From UBA6627 sp965248675 (GTDB lineage Bacteria > Chloroflexota > Dehalococcoidia > UBA2979), in NCBI GenBank assembly GCA_965248675.1, contig CBDFJZ010000008.1, forward strand, positions 1,178,001 to 1,242,000: a stretch of DNA of 64,000 nt, given 5' to 3'. Positions within the stretch are counted from its first letter, which is position 1; every line of letters begins with the position of its first letter. This document shows, in pieces, positions 8,081-18,748 of this stretch. Below the pieces are notes generated by a model that did no database searches, was not told where the DNA came from, and saw only the letters and a list, made by a program, of their open reading frames with translations. A program made the translations under genes and the position numbers.

Positions 8081-9233
8081 CGGCTGGACGCCCCGCGCCC
8101 CCGGAGTTCGGCCGCCGTGGTGGCCGGAGGACGAGAGCTGGCCGCCGCGCGGGCGACGGCGCGGCTCAGGCCGGCGAGGTCGGCGACGCGGGCCGCGCGC
8201 ATCGCAGGCGGCGGGATGCGCGTGCGCGTTCTTCCTATTCATCACGTTCGCGGTGGTGGGCGCGATCGCGTTGTTCACGCTGGTCGTGACCCGGGTGACG
8301 CCGCTCGACGGCGGGCTGGCCGAAGGGGCGACATTCGGCGTCTGGCTGTTGCTGTTCGCACTGGTGGTCCCGGTGCTGGCGCTCAGCGGATTCCTGCTGG
8401 GTCGAATCGTCCCCGAGGTCAACAGAGTGAGCGCGGCCGTGGCGCGCCTCGAGGACAGCGATTTCAGCGCGAGGGTTCCGGAGCCGCGATGGTCGAGCGG
8501 GGCCGCTGCGCTCCCTCGCGCGGGCGTTCAACACGATGGCGGGGCGCCTCGAAGAGGACGAGGATGCGCGGCGGACGCTGCTGGCCGACGTGAGCCACGA
8601 GCTGCGGAATCCGCTGGCGGTGATCCAGGGCGAGCTGGAGGCGATCCAGGACGGGGTGCATGCGCCGGACGAGGCGCGGATCGCGACGCTGCTCGGGGAG
8701 GTTGAGGTGCTCTCGCGGCTCGTCGACGACCTGCGGACGGTGACGAGCCGCGAGAGGCGGGAACGCTGGCGCTGCATCCGGAGCCGACGGACCTCGTGGT
8801 GCTGATCGAGGACGTGGCGGGGAGCTACGCGGGGCTCGCGGCCGCGGATGGCGTGGAGCTGACGACCGAGGTGGACGACGACCTCCCGTTGCTCGAGGTG
8901 GATCCGCTGCGGCTACGCGAGGTGCTGACGAACCTGGTGTCCAACGCCGTGCGACACGCCGGAAGTCCAGGCTCGGTCGAACTCGGCGCGGCGGCGGTCG
9001 ACGGCTGGGTCGAGCTGCGGGTGGTCGACTCGGGGGCGGGAATCGACCCAGAGGTGCTACCTCGGGTGTTCGAGCGGTTTGCGAAGGACCCAGCATCGCC
9101 GGGGTTCGGGCTGGGGCTAGCGATCGCGCGAGGACTGGTCGAGGCTCACGGGGGGACGCTTGTCGCCGCGAGCGAGGTTGGAGAGGGGGCCACGATGACC
9201 GTCCGCATCCCGCTCGCGACGTCGGACGAGTAG
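8077..9233 (+). pseudogene. sensor histidine kinase with multiple frameshifts
   Basis: Partner of the preceding regulator. Pieces in different frames assemble one kinase: MTAGRPAPP, then after an indel in the C-rich stretch near 8095-8102 RPPWWPEDESWPPRG and a membrane helix (FITFAVVGAIALFTLVV), an extracytoplasmic loop, and a second helix (VWLLLFALVVPVLALSGF). After a shift near 8490 come HAMP-end LRSLARAFNTMAGRL and the H-box LLADVSHELRNPLAVIQGEL. After a third shift near 8750 come NLVSNAVRHA, DSGAGIDPEVLPRVFERF and FGLGLAIARGLVEAHGG. All N, H, G1 and G2 boxes are recognisable. Three indels in 1.1 kb mean either decay or poor local sequence; if real, the regulator is an orphan. Confidence 0.85.
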
Positions 9234-9253
9234 CTCGCCGACAGAGCTCGGAG

Positions 9254-10720
9254 CTAGGCGAAGAGCGGCGCGATCGCGCGGTCGGCGACGGTGTAGAACG
9301 GCGTCGCGTAGACGCCGACCCAGATCACGCCGACGAACATCACGCCGGTGGCGAGGTACCCGGTCGGCGAGAGCCGCCAGCGACTGGCATCGCCCTCCGG
9401 CTCGTAGAGGTACATCTGCCGGATCACCTGCAGGTAGTAGTAGAGCGAGACGGTGCTCGCGACCAGCGCGATCACGACGAGCCAGGTGAAGCCCTCGCTG
9501 ACCACGGCCTGAAACAAGATGAACTTCGTGAGGAAGCCGGCGAGCAGGGGCATCCCGGCGAGCGAGAACAGACCGACGGTCATCACCAGCGCGAGGTAGG
9601 GGTTGGTCTGCGCGAGGCCTCGGAACGCCGCGATCTCCTCCTTGCCGGTGCGGTTATAGAAGGCGATGACGGCCATGAACACGGCGAGGTTCGTGATCAG
9701 GTAGCCGATGAGGTGCAGCAGCAGCGCCGAGCCGGTGCCGTCGGAGATGGCGGTGATCGCCATCAGCATGAAGCCGACCTGACCGATCGACGAATAGGCG
9801 AGCAGCCGCTTGATGTTCGTCTGCTGCATCGCGACGAGATTCCCAATCGCCATCGTCAGCACGGCGATCGCCGCGATCATCCACTGCCAGTCGTCGATCG
9901 CCGGGAGCAGCGGGCCCGCGAACCAGCGTAAGAACAGCGCGAAGGTCGCGGCCTTCGAGGTGGCCGAGAGGTAGGCGGTGATCGGGATCGGCGCGCCTTC
10001 GTAGGCGTCGGGCGTCCACATGTGGAACGGGACCGCCGAGGCCTTGAAGCCGAGGCCCGCGACGATCAGCACCAGGCCGAGCAGCAGCGGCAGCTGCACA
10101 TCCGCGGTGCCGTCGCTCAGCGTGGCGGCGATCTCGGTGTACTGCGTCGACCCACCGACCCCGTAGATGAAGCTCAGCCCGTAGAGCAGCATCGCGGAGG
10201 CGACGCCGCCGAGCAGAACGTACTTCAGCGAGGACTCGCCCGAGCGGGCGTCGTTCTTCGTCAGCGAGACGAGGATGTAGAGCGAGAACGACATCACCTC
10301 GATTGCGAGGTAGGCCGTCAGGAGGTCGCGGGCGCCGGCCATCAGCATCGCGCCGACGGTCGAGAACAGCAGCAGCGAATAGAACTCGCCGATGTGGCTG
10401 ACGTGCCGCTCGATGTATTCGTGCGAGCCGACGATCACGACCAGCGTGACCGCGATGAACACGAACCGGAAGAAGGTCGTGAAGTTGTCCACGGTGACGA
10501 GGCGCGCGAAGTCTTTGTTCTCATCGATCCAGAAGGCGCTGAGGATGGCTGCGACCACCAGACCAGCGACCGACAACGCCGGCAGCACGAAACGGCCAAG
10601 GTTGAGCTCGCGCCGGAACGCGTCCGCGAACAGCACGAGCGCGGCGGTCACGGCGATCGCGATCTCCGGGCCGAGCAGCTCGTACTGCAGGTTCAGTTCG
10701 TTACCGAGTAGATCGGTCAC
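9254..10720 (-). CDS. nuoN: NADH-quinone oxidoreductase subunit N, 488 aa
   Basis: Last gene of the nuo operon; antiporter-like proton-pumping subunit of complex I. About 13-14 membrane helices; the conserved core shows YLAIEVMSFSLYILVS, GFKASAVPFHMWTPDAYEGAP with the key Lys, and LLAYSSIGQVGFMLM. Length matches bacterial NuoN. It is 61 bases downstream of nuoM. Assigned N rather than M by gene order and by the HMWTPDAYEGAP motif. Confidence 0.95.
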   Translation of the reverse strand: MTDLLGNELNLQYELLGPEIAIAVTAALVLFADAFRRELNLGRFVLPALSVAGLVVAAILSAFWIDENKDFARLVTVDNFTTFFRFVFIAVTLVVIVGSHEYIERHVSHIGEFYSLLLFSTVGAMLMAGARDLLTAYLAIEVMSFSLYILVSLTKNDARSGESSLKYVLLGGVASAMLLYGLSFIYGVGGSTQYTEIAATLSDGTADVQLPLLLGLVLIVAGLGFKASAVPFHMWTPDAYEGAPIPITAYLSATSKAATFALFLRWFAGPLLPAIDDWQWMIAAIAVLTMAIGNLVAMQQTNIKRLLAYSSIGQVGFMLMAITAISDGTGSALLLHLIGYLITNLAVFMAVIAFYNRTGKEEIAAFRGLAQTNPYLALVMTVGLFSLAGMPLLAGFLTKFILFQAVVSEGFTWLVVIALVASTVSLYYYLQVIRQMYLYEPEGDASRWRLSPTGYLATGVMFVGVIWVGVYATPFYTVADRAIAPLFA

Positions 10721-10781
10721 GACGGCATCCTCGGGCTTCGCCCGGCTACCGCCAGGGTCCTCGGGCGCCTCGGGTCGGGCA

Positions 10782-12272
10782 TTAGAGCGTCACCCCCGGG
10801 ATGGTGGTGGCGATCGTCGTCGAGATGCGGTCGACCCACGGCGAGGGCCACAGGCCGAGGAACAGAATCGTCCCAGCGAGCACGGTCGCGCCGGCGCGCT
10901 CGGCGTAGGTGATCTCCTTCAGCTCGCTCCACCTCGGATTGAACTCGCCGAAGAAGGCCTGCGCGAACATCCGCAGCAGGTATGTGGCGGTGATCGCGGC
11001 GGTGAGCACGGCGAGGCCGCCGACCACGGGATAGGCACGGAAGGCGCCGATGAAGATGTGCACCTCGGCGACGAAGCCTGACATCCCGGGTAGGCCGAGC
11101 GAGGCGAGGCCGGCGATCACGAAGAAGACGGTCCAGATCGGCATCCGCTTTGCCATCCCGGAGAAGTTCGGGATGTCGCGGTTGTGGGCCTGGTCGTACA
11201 TCGCGCCGATCAGGAGGAAGAAGAGCGCGGTCATCACGCCGTGAGCGAACATCTGGAGCACCGCGCCGGTCCAGCCGATCACGTTCAACGTCCCGAGGCC
11301 GAGGATCACGTAGCCCATGTGCGAGACCGAGGAGAAGCCGGTCATCAGCTTCAGGTCGTCCTGGCGCAGCGCGGAGATCGCGCCGTAGAGCGCCGCGGTG
11401 ATCCCGAGCAGCACGAGCGCGGGAGCCCAGAACTCGCCGCCCTCGGGGAGCATCTGGAAGCCGAGCCGGATGATGCCGAAGGCGCCTAGCTTCATCAGCA
11501 CGCCGGCGTGGAGCATCGACACGGCGGTGGGCGCCGCCGCGTGACCGTCGGGCGACCAGGAGTGGAACGGGAAGAGCGCCGCGAGGATGCCGCAGCCAAC
11601 GGCGACCAGCGGGAAGTAGAGCTTCTGGAAGTCCTCGTCGAAGTCGGCCGCGTAGAGGTCGACGAAGTCGAAGGTGCCAAGGCCGGCCTCTGCATAGATG
11701 GCGAAGATCGCGGTGAAGATGAGGATCGAGCCTGCGAGCAGCATCATCATCAGCTTCATCGCGCCGTATTCCTTGCGCGTTGAGCCCCAGACGGCGATCA
11801 GGAGGTACATCGGCAGCAGCGCGAGCTCGTAGAACAGGAACCAGACGAACAAGTCGAGCATCACGAACGTGCCGAAGACGCCCGCGGTGAGGATGTAGAG
11901 GAGGATGAAGAAGTCCTTCATCCGGTCCTGGATCTTCCAGGACACCCACGTCCCCGGCACGATCACGATCCCGGTCAACAGCACCATCGCCGCCGCGATG
12001 CCGTCGACGCCAACCTTCAGCTGGATGCCCTCGTCGCCGAGCAGCCCGACGTCGCTCATGTAGGACCAGGCCTTGACGCCCTGGAACTGGTCGCCGTCGA
12101 AGTCGTAGCTGAGGAACACGTACAGCGCCACGCCCAGCATCGCGAGGCTCGACAGGGCCGTCAGCCCGATGATCAGCGAGCGCTCGCGCGACGGAACGAC
12201 CATGAGCAGCAGGGACGACCCGAGCGGGATCACGAAGACCGCTAGCAGGGCGTAGGCGTCATTTTCGGTCAT
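10782..12272 (-). CDS. nuoM: NADH-quinone oxidoreductase subunit M, 496 aa
   Basis: Antiporter-like membrane subunit of complex I. WKIQDRMKDFFILLYILTAGVFGTFVMLDLFVWFLFYE contains the conserved Glu of helix 5. AALFPFHSWSPDGHAAAPTAVSMLHAGVLMKLGAFGIIR with the lysine-bearing discontinuous helix and LMTGFSSVSHMGYVILG are NuoM hallmarks. Starts at ATG 12272, 70 bases downstream of nuoL. The intergenic gap holds a 16-bp direct repeat. Confidence 0.95.
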   Translation of the reverse strand: MTENDAYALLAVFVIPLGSSLLLMVVPSRERSLIIGLTALSSLAMLGVALYVFLSYDFDGDQFQGVKAWSYMSDVGLLGDEGIQLKVGVDGIAAAMVLLTGIVIVPGTWVSWKIQDRMKDFFILLYILTAGVFGTFVMLDLFVWFLFYELALLPMYLLIAVWGSTRKEYGAMKLMMMLLAGSILIFTAIFAIYAEAGLGTFDFVDLYAADFDEDFQKLYFPLVAVGCGILAALFPFHSWSPDGHAAAPTAVSMLHAGVLMKLGAFGIIRLGFQMLPEGGEFWAPALVLLGITAALYGAISALRQDDLKLMTGFSSVSHMGYVILGLGTLNVIGWTGAVLQMFAHGVMTALFFLLIGAMYDQAHNRDIPNFSGMAKRMPIWTVFFVIAGLASLGLPGMSGFVAEVHIFIGAFRAYPVVGGLAVLTAAITATYLLRMFAQAFFGEFNPRWSELKEITYAERAGATVLAGTILFLGLWPSPWVDRISTTIATTIPGVTL

Positions 12273-12297
12273 GCCTCGTCCTCGGCGCCAATCTTCT

Positions 12298-12342
12298 TCA
12301 TGCTCGTACCTCGACGTTAGGTTTCGTCATGCTCGTACCTCG
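12298..12342 (-). repeat. 16-bp direct repeat between nuoL and nuoM
   Basis: TCATGCTCGTACCTCG occurs at 12298-12313 and again at 12327-12342, a 29-bp period, immediately beside the nuoL stop codon. It probably arose by local duplication; no stem-loop of note is formed. Confidence 0.7.
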
Positions 12343-14259
12343 CTAGGTCGAGCCGATGGCGACGATCGCCAACACCGCGACGCCAAGCGCCATGCCGAGC
12401 GCGTAGTTCGGAATGCGACCGGTCTGCAGGAACTTGAACCGGTAGCCGAGGAAGCCGATGAACTGGGTACCGCCGTCGACGCCGGTCTGGTTGACGACGC
12501 GCTGGTCGAACCAGGCGACGATCGTCCCGGCGCCGAGGACGACGTAGTTGATGGCGCCCTGGTAGAGATCATCGAGGTAGTAGCGGCGCACGAGGAGCTG
12601 ATGCAGCTCCGGCGCCCAGTTCTGCGCCGCGATCGCGCGACGCGCGTCACCCCACCAGTAGGCGAGCCCGATCGCCACGCCGGCGACCGCGGTCGCCGTG
12701 GCGGCGGCGGCGAACGGGACGTCGAGCTCGAATGCGTGGGCGCCCTCGAGCGGGAGGTAGACCACCTCGCCGATGCCGCCAACGAAGCCAAGGGCCTCGC
12801 CGACGCCCTGGTAGGCGACGAACCCGGCGACCGTCGCGAGCACGGCGAGGATCGCGAGCGGGACGGTCATGATCGCCGGCGACTCGTGCGCGTGGTCATA
12901 CGCGTGCTCGTCTCGCGGCTCGCCGAAGAAGGTCAGGAGCACTAGCCGCGTGGTGTAGATCGCCGTCAGCGCGGCAGTCGCCGCAAGCACCACGTACGCC
13001 CAGAGCGGTCCGTGCTGCTGGAGGTCGTGCAGGATTTCGTCCTTCGACCAGAAGCCGGCGAGGATCGGGATGCCAGCGAGTGCGAGACTGCCGAGGGTGA
13101 ACGTGACCGCGGTGATCGGCATCTTCTTCCGCAAGCCGCCGAGGTGGCCCACCTCCTGCTGCTCGGTCGCATGGATCACCGACCCGGAGCCGAGGAAGAG
13201 CAGCGACTTGAAGAAGGCGTGCGTGAAGAGGTGGAACATCGCCGCGGTCAACGCGCCGACGCCGAGGGCGACGAACATGAACCCGAGCTGCGAGACGGTC
13301 GAGAACGCGAGCACGCGCTTGATGTCGGTCGCGACGAGACCCATGGTCGCGGCCATCAGCGCGGTGAGCAGACCGGTGTAGAGCACGACGTCACGGGCGA
13401 TCAGCACCTCGTCAAAGACGGGCAGCATCCTTGCGACGAGGTAGACGCCGGCGACGACCATCGTCGCGGCGTGGATCAGGGCGCTGACCGGGGTCGGGCC
13501 CTCCATCGCGTCGGGCAGCCACACGTGAAGCGGGAACTGAGCGGACTTGCCGGCGGCGCCGGCGAAGAGGAAGAGCATCGCGACCGTGAGGTAGGTCTGG
13601 TCGAAGACGCCTTCCTCGGCGGCGTGGATGATCTCCTGGATGTCGAAGGTACCGGTGACGCGCCAGAGCAGGATGATCCCGATCAGCAAGCCCACGTCGC
13701 CGATTCGGGTGGTGATGAACGCCTTCTTCGCCGCCTCGGCCGCCGCCTGGCGCTCCCAGTAGAAGCCGATCAGCAGGTACGAGGCGAGGCCGACACCCTC
13801 CCACGCGAGGTAGAGCTGCAGCAGGTTGCCGGAGATGACCAGCAGCAGCATCGCCGCGACGAAGAAGGAGATCGCGGCGAAGTACCAGCCGTAGCCGGCT
13901 TCGCCGCGCATGTAGCCAATCGAGTAAACGAGCACCATCAGCGAGACGAACGAAACGACCGGCAACATCACCATCGTCACCGCGTCGACGTACGTGCTGA
14001 ACTCGATGATGAAGAAGCCGTCGCTGATGTCGATCCAGTCGAACGAGTGGGTGTTCGCGCCGGCGATCGGGGCGAACACGTCGTCGCGGAAGTCGCCCTG
14101 GAAGTCGCCGAGCACGAATCCGACAAGGACAACGACCGCAGCCATCCCGAGCACGGCGAGGAAGTCGCCGTTGCGAGGGATCAGCCGACCGAAGAGGCCA
14201 ACCAGGACGAACACGGCGAAGGGGATCGCCGGGAGGATCCAGACCTCTTCCATGCCCAC
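12343..14259 (-). CDS. nuoL: NADH-quinone oxidoreductase subunit L, 638 aa
   Basis: Largest antiporter-like subunit of complex I, with the long C-terminal lateral helix region. LAWEGVGLASYLLIGFYW, KSAQFPLHVWLPDAMEGPTPVSALIHAATMVVAGVYLVARM and RVLAFSTVSQLGFMFVALG are diagnostic. FTHAFFKSLLFLGSGSVIHA contains the conserved Lys. About 15-16 membrane segments; the last one is GMALGVAVLAIVAIGS at the C-terminus. Length is usual for NuoL. Confidence 0.95.
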   Translation of the reverse strand: MGMEEVWILPAIPFAVFVLVGLFGRLIPRNGDFLAVLGMAAVVVLVGFVLGDFQGDFRDDVFAPIAGANTHSFDWIDISDGFFIIEFSTYVDAVTMVMLPVVSFVSLMVLVYSIGYMRGEAGYGWYFAAISFFVAAMLLLVISGNLLQLYLAWEGVGLASYLLIGFYWERQAAAEAAKKAFITTRIGDVGLLIGIILLWRVTGTFDIQEIIHAAEEGVFDQTYLTVAMLFLFAGAAGKSAQFPLHVWLPDAMEGPTPVSALIHAATMVVAGVYLVARMLPVFDEVLIARDVVLYTGLLTALMAATMGLVATDIKRVLAFSTVSQLGFMFVALGVGALTAAMFHLFTHAFFKSLLFLGSGSVIHATEQQEVGHLGGLRKKMPITAVTFTLGSLALAGIPILAGFWSKDEILHDLQQHGPLWAYVVLAATAALTAIYTTRLVLLTFFGEPRDEHAYDHAHESPAIMTVPLAILAVLATVAGFVAYQGVGEALGFVGGIGEVVYLPLEGAHAFELDVPFAAAATATAVAGVAIGLAYWWGDARRAIAAQNWAPELHQLLVRRYYLDDLYQGAINYVVLGAGTIVAWFDQRVVNQTGVDGGTQFIGFLGYRFKFLQTGRIPNYALGMALGVAVLAIVAIGST

Positions 14260-14317
14260 TAGCGGGCCTGCCCTTCCGGCCGCCGTCGCCGTACAGCTAC
14301 TTCGTTTACCGTGGGGA

Positions 14318-14626
14318 TCACCACTTCAAGCTGTCCGCCGCGTCGACGTAGGCGGTGCGCCGCTCGCGGAACAGGCGCAGCACGATGCCGAGCGCGAGCC
14401 CGACCTCGGCCGCCGCCACGGTAATGACGAAGAGCGCGAACACGAGGCCGCTGAAGGCGTCGCCATCGAGGTAGGCCGCGAAGGCGATGAAGTTGATCGA
14501 GACCGCGGCGAGCATCAGCTCGACGGACATCAGGATCAAGATCGCGCTGCGACGTGCGAGCACCCCGTACAGGCCGGTGGCGAAGAGGATGCCGGAGAGG
14601 ATCAGGAAGTTCTCGAGCGGAATCAC
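14318..14626 (-). CDS. nuoK: NADH-quinone oxidoreductase subunit K, 102 aa
   Basis: Three-helix membrane subunit of complex I. SGILFATGLYGVLARRSAILILMSVELMLAAVSINFIAF contains the conserved Glu of helix 2 needed for proton transfer, and VITVAAAEVGLALGIVLRLFR carries the helix 3 Glu. Its start overlaps the nuoJ stop by four bases (14623-14626), indicating coupled translation. Confidence 0.95.
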   Translation of the reverse strand: MIPLENFLILSGILFATGLYGVLARRSAILILMSVELMLAAVSINFIAFAAYLDGDAFSGLVFALFVITVAAAEVGLALGIVLRLFRERRTAYVDAADSLKW

Positions 14627-15276
14627 GAGGCTGCCTCGCTCTCGGCGTCGGCCGGATCGTCCTCGTCATCACGCGGCGCGCGCGCGTTGACGATGCCGCC
14701 GGAGAGCGCGATGTCGAGCAGCACGCCGACGATGATCACGGGGACGATGAAGTCGCGGAACAGCCGCGCGCCGAAATCGCGGAACGGAACGACGGTCGCC
14801 GTCTCGGCGCCCCATTCGGCGTCGATCGCGGCGGCGACGAAGATGCCGGCGAGCAGGATGCCGACGATCGCCGCGAACGGCTTCTGCGAGCCGTCGGTGA
14901 CGATCGGATCCTCCTGGGCGTTGGTCAGCATCAGACCGAAGATGATCAGGATCACGACGCCGCCGCCGTAGACGAGGATCTGCACCAGCGCGATGAACTC
15001 GGTGGCCAGCAGGAGATAGATCGCGGCGACCCCGAGCAGCGTCGCGATCAGCGACAGCGCGGCGTGGACGATGTTGCCGAGCAGCACGGTGCCGAGCGCA
15101 CCGGCGACGATCACGGTGAACGCGAGCCAGAACACCAGCTCGGCCGCCGAGATCTGATCGCCGATCAGGAGCGCGAGCAACACCAGCAGAATCGGCGTCA
15201 TGACGAGCGCGACGGCGATGCCACCGGCGATGATAAGCCGGTCGAACTGCGCCGGGAGCGGAAGGCGTTCGATCAC
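14623..15276 (-). CDS. nuoJ: NADH-quinone oxidoreductase subunit J, 217 aa
   Basis: Membrane subunit of complex I next to NuoK and NuoA. LGNIVHAALSLIATLLGVAAIYLLLATEFIALVQILVYGGGVVILIIF is the conserved TM3 region with the pi-bulge. The protein has about 30 extra residues before the first conserved helix and a charged C-terminal tail (DDEDDPADAESEA). It follows nuoI after 39 bases and overlaps nuoK at its 3' end. Confidence 0.94.
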   Translation of the reverse strand: MIERLPLPAQFDRLIIAGGIAVALVMTPILLVLLALLIGDQISAAELVFWLAFTVIVAGALGTVLLGNIVHAALSLIATLLGVAAIYLLLATEFIALVQILVYGGGVVILIIFGLMLTNAQEDPIVTDGSQKPFAAIVGILLAGIFVAAAIDAEWGAETATVVPFRDFGARLFRDFIVPVIIVGVLLDIALSGGIVNARAPRDDEDDPADAESEAAS

Positions 15277-15315
15277 GCGGGCGTCCTCGGGAACTCGATG
15301 CAGGCGGTCCGCCGA

Positions 15316-15782
<467 letters not shown>

Positions 15783-15786
<4 letters not shown>

Positions 15787-16964
15787 GAGGCTGCCTCACT
15801 TTGCAGTTGGGCGGCCGCTGCCGGCCTCTGGCGTGGGCGTCGCACGGCGCGGTCGACGGCGACGAAGAGCACGACGATCCCGAGTAGGCCGGCGACGGTC
15901 AAGATGATGTCTGGCCAGTCGTAGACGAGCACGAGGCCATTGACGAGCACCTGTGCGAGCATCAGCGGGAGCAGCAGCTTCCAGCTGAATGACATGAGCT
16001 GGTCGATGCGCAGACGCGGCACGCTCGCGCGGACCCAGAAGACCACGAAGATGAAGATGCTGGCCTTCCCGGTGACGAGCAGCGCTTGCGCCCAGCGCGG
16101 CCACGGGTCGTCCTGGAACAGACCGGCCGGCCACGCCCAGCCACCGAGGAACACCGCCGCAAAGAGCAGGCCCATGATTAGGAGGGCGGCGTATTCGGCG
16201 AGGAAGAACATCGACCACCGGATCCCGGAATATTCGACGAAGGGGCCGCCGACGACCTCGGACTCACCGACCGGGATGTCGAAGGGGCTGCGGTTCAGTT
16301 CCGCCAGCGCTGCAATGAAGAATACGATCAGGACGAGCGGCTGCCAGACGAGGTTGGGGACCTCGTCCTGGGCGGCGACGATCTCGTTGAGATTGAGGGA
16401 TCCTCTGATCGCCTCGGCGCTGTCCGAGACCGGAGGGACCTCGACGATCATCGCGACGGCGAGCAGCGAGAGCACGAGCGGGAGCTCGTAGGAGATGCCC
16501 TGGGCGGCGGCGCGCATGCCGCCGATCATCGCGTAGCGGTTGTCGGAGCCCCAGCCGGCCATGATCCAGCCGACGATGTTGAAGCCGCTGACGGCGACGA
16601 AGTAGAGCAGGCCGAGCTCGAGAATGCGGATCTGCCAGTCGAGCACGAACGGCACGATCACGAACCCGAGGAAGATCGGGACGAAGACGAGATAGGGCGC
16701 CAGTTCGAAGGTCCACGGATCGGCGTTGCGTGGACGGAGGTCTTCCTTGCCGACCAGCTTCAACGCGTCGGCGACGGATTGGAGCAGTCCGATCGGGCCG
16801 GTCCGCGTGGGGCCGAGGCGCTGCTGGAAGCGCGCCAAGATCTTTCGCTCACCGTAGATGAGGCCCATGACGACGACGGTCATGAAGCCGACGATCAGCA
16901 GCACGCGGATCAGACCGTCAATCCAGACGTTGACGTTGTCGATCCCGAAAATTTCAGTGCTCAA
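15783..16964 (-). CDS. nuoH: NADH-quinone oxidoreductase subunit H, 393 aa
   Basis: Eight-helix subunit that joins the hydrophilic arm to the membrane arm and forms part of the quinone site. ERKILARFQQRLGPTRTGPIGLLQSVADALKLVGKED is the strongly conserved first loop, and AELNRSPFDIPVGESEVVGGPFVEYSGIRWSMFFLAEY is the conserved Glu-rich loop lining the quinone chamber. Its start overlaps the nuoD stop by four bases (16961-16964), so nothing separates D from H: nuoE, nuoF and nuoG are absent from their usual place. Confidence 0.95.
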
Positions 16965-18088
16965 CGATCGACCTCGGACAGCACGATGTCGATGGACCCG
17001 AGGATGATGATTGCGTCAGCGACATACTGTCCAACGGACATCTGCCGGAGGGCCTGCAGATTCGAGAGACAGGCACTGCGGACCTTGAGCCGGTGCGGCT
17101 TGTTGCCGCCCTTGCTGACGAGGTAGATGCCGTACTCGCCGCGCGGGGCCTCGGTCCGCATGTAGATCTCGCTCTCGGGCAGGCGCAGCATCCGCGGCAT
17201 CCGCTCCGGGACGATCGGACCGTCCTCGAGGCGTTCGAGGCACTGTTCGACGAGGTCGACCGACTGGCTGATCTCCTGCAGGCGGACGTGGTAGCGATCG
17301 AAGACGTCGCCACCCTCGGCGGTGATCGGCTCGAAGTCGAGCTGGTCGTAGAACATGTACGGCTCGGTCTTGCGGAGGTCGAGCGGGACGCCAGACGCAC
17401 GTAGCGTCGGGCCGCTCATCCCGAACTCGACTGCGTCCTCGGCGGAGATGACGCCGACATTCTGCGTGCGCGCGAGGAAGATCTCGTCCTCGGTCAGCAG
17501 GCCGTCAAAGTCCTTGACGCCCTGACGCGCCGACTTGAGCACCTCGCGGACGCGCTCGACGAAGTTGACCGGCACTTCCCAGGCGAGGCCGCCGGCGCGG
17601 AAATAGGCGTACATCATGCGGTCGCCGCTGATCTCCTCGAAGAGATCGATCACGGTCTCGCGCTCGCGCCACGCGTAGATGAACGGCGTGCCGAACACGC
17701 CGACGTCGACGCCGAAGGCGCCGAGGAACATGAAGTGGCTGCTGATGCGGTTCAGCTCGCAGAGGATCATCCGGATCCACTGCGCGCGCGCCGGCACCTC
17801 GATCTCGGCGAGCGCCTCGACGGCCATGACGTAAGAGAGCTCGGCATTGTGGGCCGCCAGGTACTCGGTGCGGTCCATGTAGCCGATGCCCTGGCGGTAG
17901 TCGTTCATCTCGCAGAGCTTCTCAGCGCCGCGATGGAGGTAGCCGATGTAGGGGACGAGATCCTTCACGACCTCGCCGTCGATCTCCAGCACCATCCGGA
18001 ACACGCCGTGCGTCGACGGGTGCTGCGGGCCAACGTTGATCAGCAGATCTTGCGTCTCGAATTCGGGAGCAGCGGTTTCGACGACCAT
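16961..18088 (-). CDS. nuoD: NADH-quinone oxidoreductase subunit D (49-kDa type), 375 aa
   Basis: Catalytic quinone-binding subunit. INVGPQHPSTHGVFRM contains the conserved His of the quinone pocket; LHRGAEKLCE, ELNRISSHFMFLGAFG, and the C-terminus RTEAPRGEYGIYLVSKGGNKPHRLKVRSACLSNL are diagnostic. It is a stand-alone NuoD, not a CD fusion. Three bases separate it from nuoC. Confidence 0.95.
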   Translation of the reverse strand: MVVETAAPEFETQDLLINVGPQHPSTHGVFRMVLEIDGEVVKDLVPYIGYLHRGAEKLCEMNDYRQGIGYMDRTEYLAAHNAELSYVMAVEALAEIEVPARAQWIRMILCELNRISSHFMFLGAFGVDVGVFGTPFIYAWRERETVIDLFEEISGDRMMYAYFRAGGLAWEVPVNFVERVREVLKSARQGVKDFDGLLTEDEIFLARTQNVGVISAEDAVEFGMSGPTLRASGVPLDLRKTEPYMFYDQLDFEPITAEGGDVFDRYHVRLQEISQSVDLVEQCLERLEDGPIVPERMPRMLRLPESEIYMRTEAPRGEYGIYLVSKGGNKPHRLKVRSACLSNLQALRQMSVGQYVADAIIILGSIDIVLSEVDR

Positions 18089-18090
18089 CG

Positions 18091-18669
18091 CTAGTCCTCG
18101 TCCGTCGCGTCGCGGTCGTGGCCGAGCCCCTCGCCCTGGAGGACCTCGATCTCCGCGTACGGATGCGACTTGAGCAGCGGGTGGCTGTCGGACATGTCGA
18201 TGTCCTCGGGCATCAGCAGCGGACGCGGGTCGGGGTGGCCGGTGAAGCTGACGCCAAACATCTCGGCGGTCTCGCGCTCGAGCCAGTTCGCTGCCTTCCA
18301 GACAGTGGTGGCGGTGTCGACGACCTTGTCGTCGTTGGCGAGAGTCGTCTTGACGGTGAGGTTGAGGTTCTTCGGCACGGAGTAGAGCTGGTAGACGACG
18401 TCGACGCCGTCGGCCTCGTTGTCGACGGCCGTGAGGCAGCGCAGATAGTTGAACTGCAGCGCATCGTCCTGCTTGAGCATCCGCAAGCCGCGGATCACGT
18501 CGGCACGAGGCATGTGGACGATCAGATCGAGGGCGCTGCGCTCCGGGCGCGCGTCGACGGCGGTCAGCGAGCGGTTCACGTCCGCCCAGATCGTGTCCTC
18601 GAAGGTGTCGGGCGCCGCTTCGTCCTGGGCTTCCTCGACCGAATCGGCTCCGCCGTCGTCGGTGGTCAT
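18091..18669 (-). CDS. nuoC: NADH-quinone oxidoreductase subunit C (30-kDa type), 192 aa
   Basis: Hydrophilic-arm subunit of complex I. Family blocks: FNYLRCLTAVDN, VVYQLYSV, VWKAANWLERETAEMFGVSFTGHPDPRPLLMPED. The first about 35 residues are acidic and variable. The gap to nuoB (18670-18748) contains TCGCGCTGACGCGC twice, a small direct repeat, and is the largest gap in the first half of the operon. Confidence 0.94.
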   Translation of the reverse strand: MTTDDGGADSVEEAQDEAAPDTFEDTIWADVNRSLTAVDARPERSALDLIVHMPRADVIRGLRMLKQDDALQFNYLRCLTAVDNEADGVDVVYQLYSVPKNLNLTVKTTLANDDKVVDTATTVWKAANWLERETAEMFGVSFTGHPDPRPLLMPEDIDMSDSHPLLKSHPYAEIEVLQGEGLGHDRDATDED

Positions 18670-18748
18670 CCCCTGTACCCTCGCTCGATCGCGCTGACGC
18701 GCTCTACATCGAACGAATCGCGCTGACGCGCGAGGGGACCCTCGACCG

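Noticed and set aside
12343..14259. Long open frame on the plus strand opposite nuoL (and similar opposite nuoN and the glutamine synthetases)
   Set aside because: GC-rich shadow frames with biased composition, no ribosome binding site, and the opposite strand is a clear gene.
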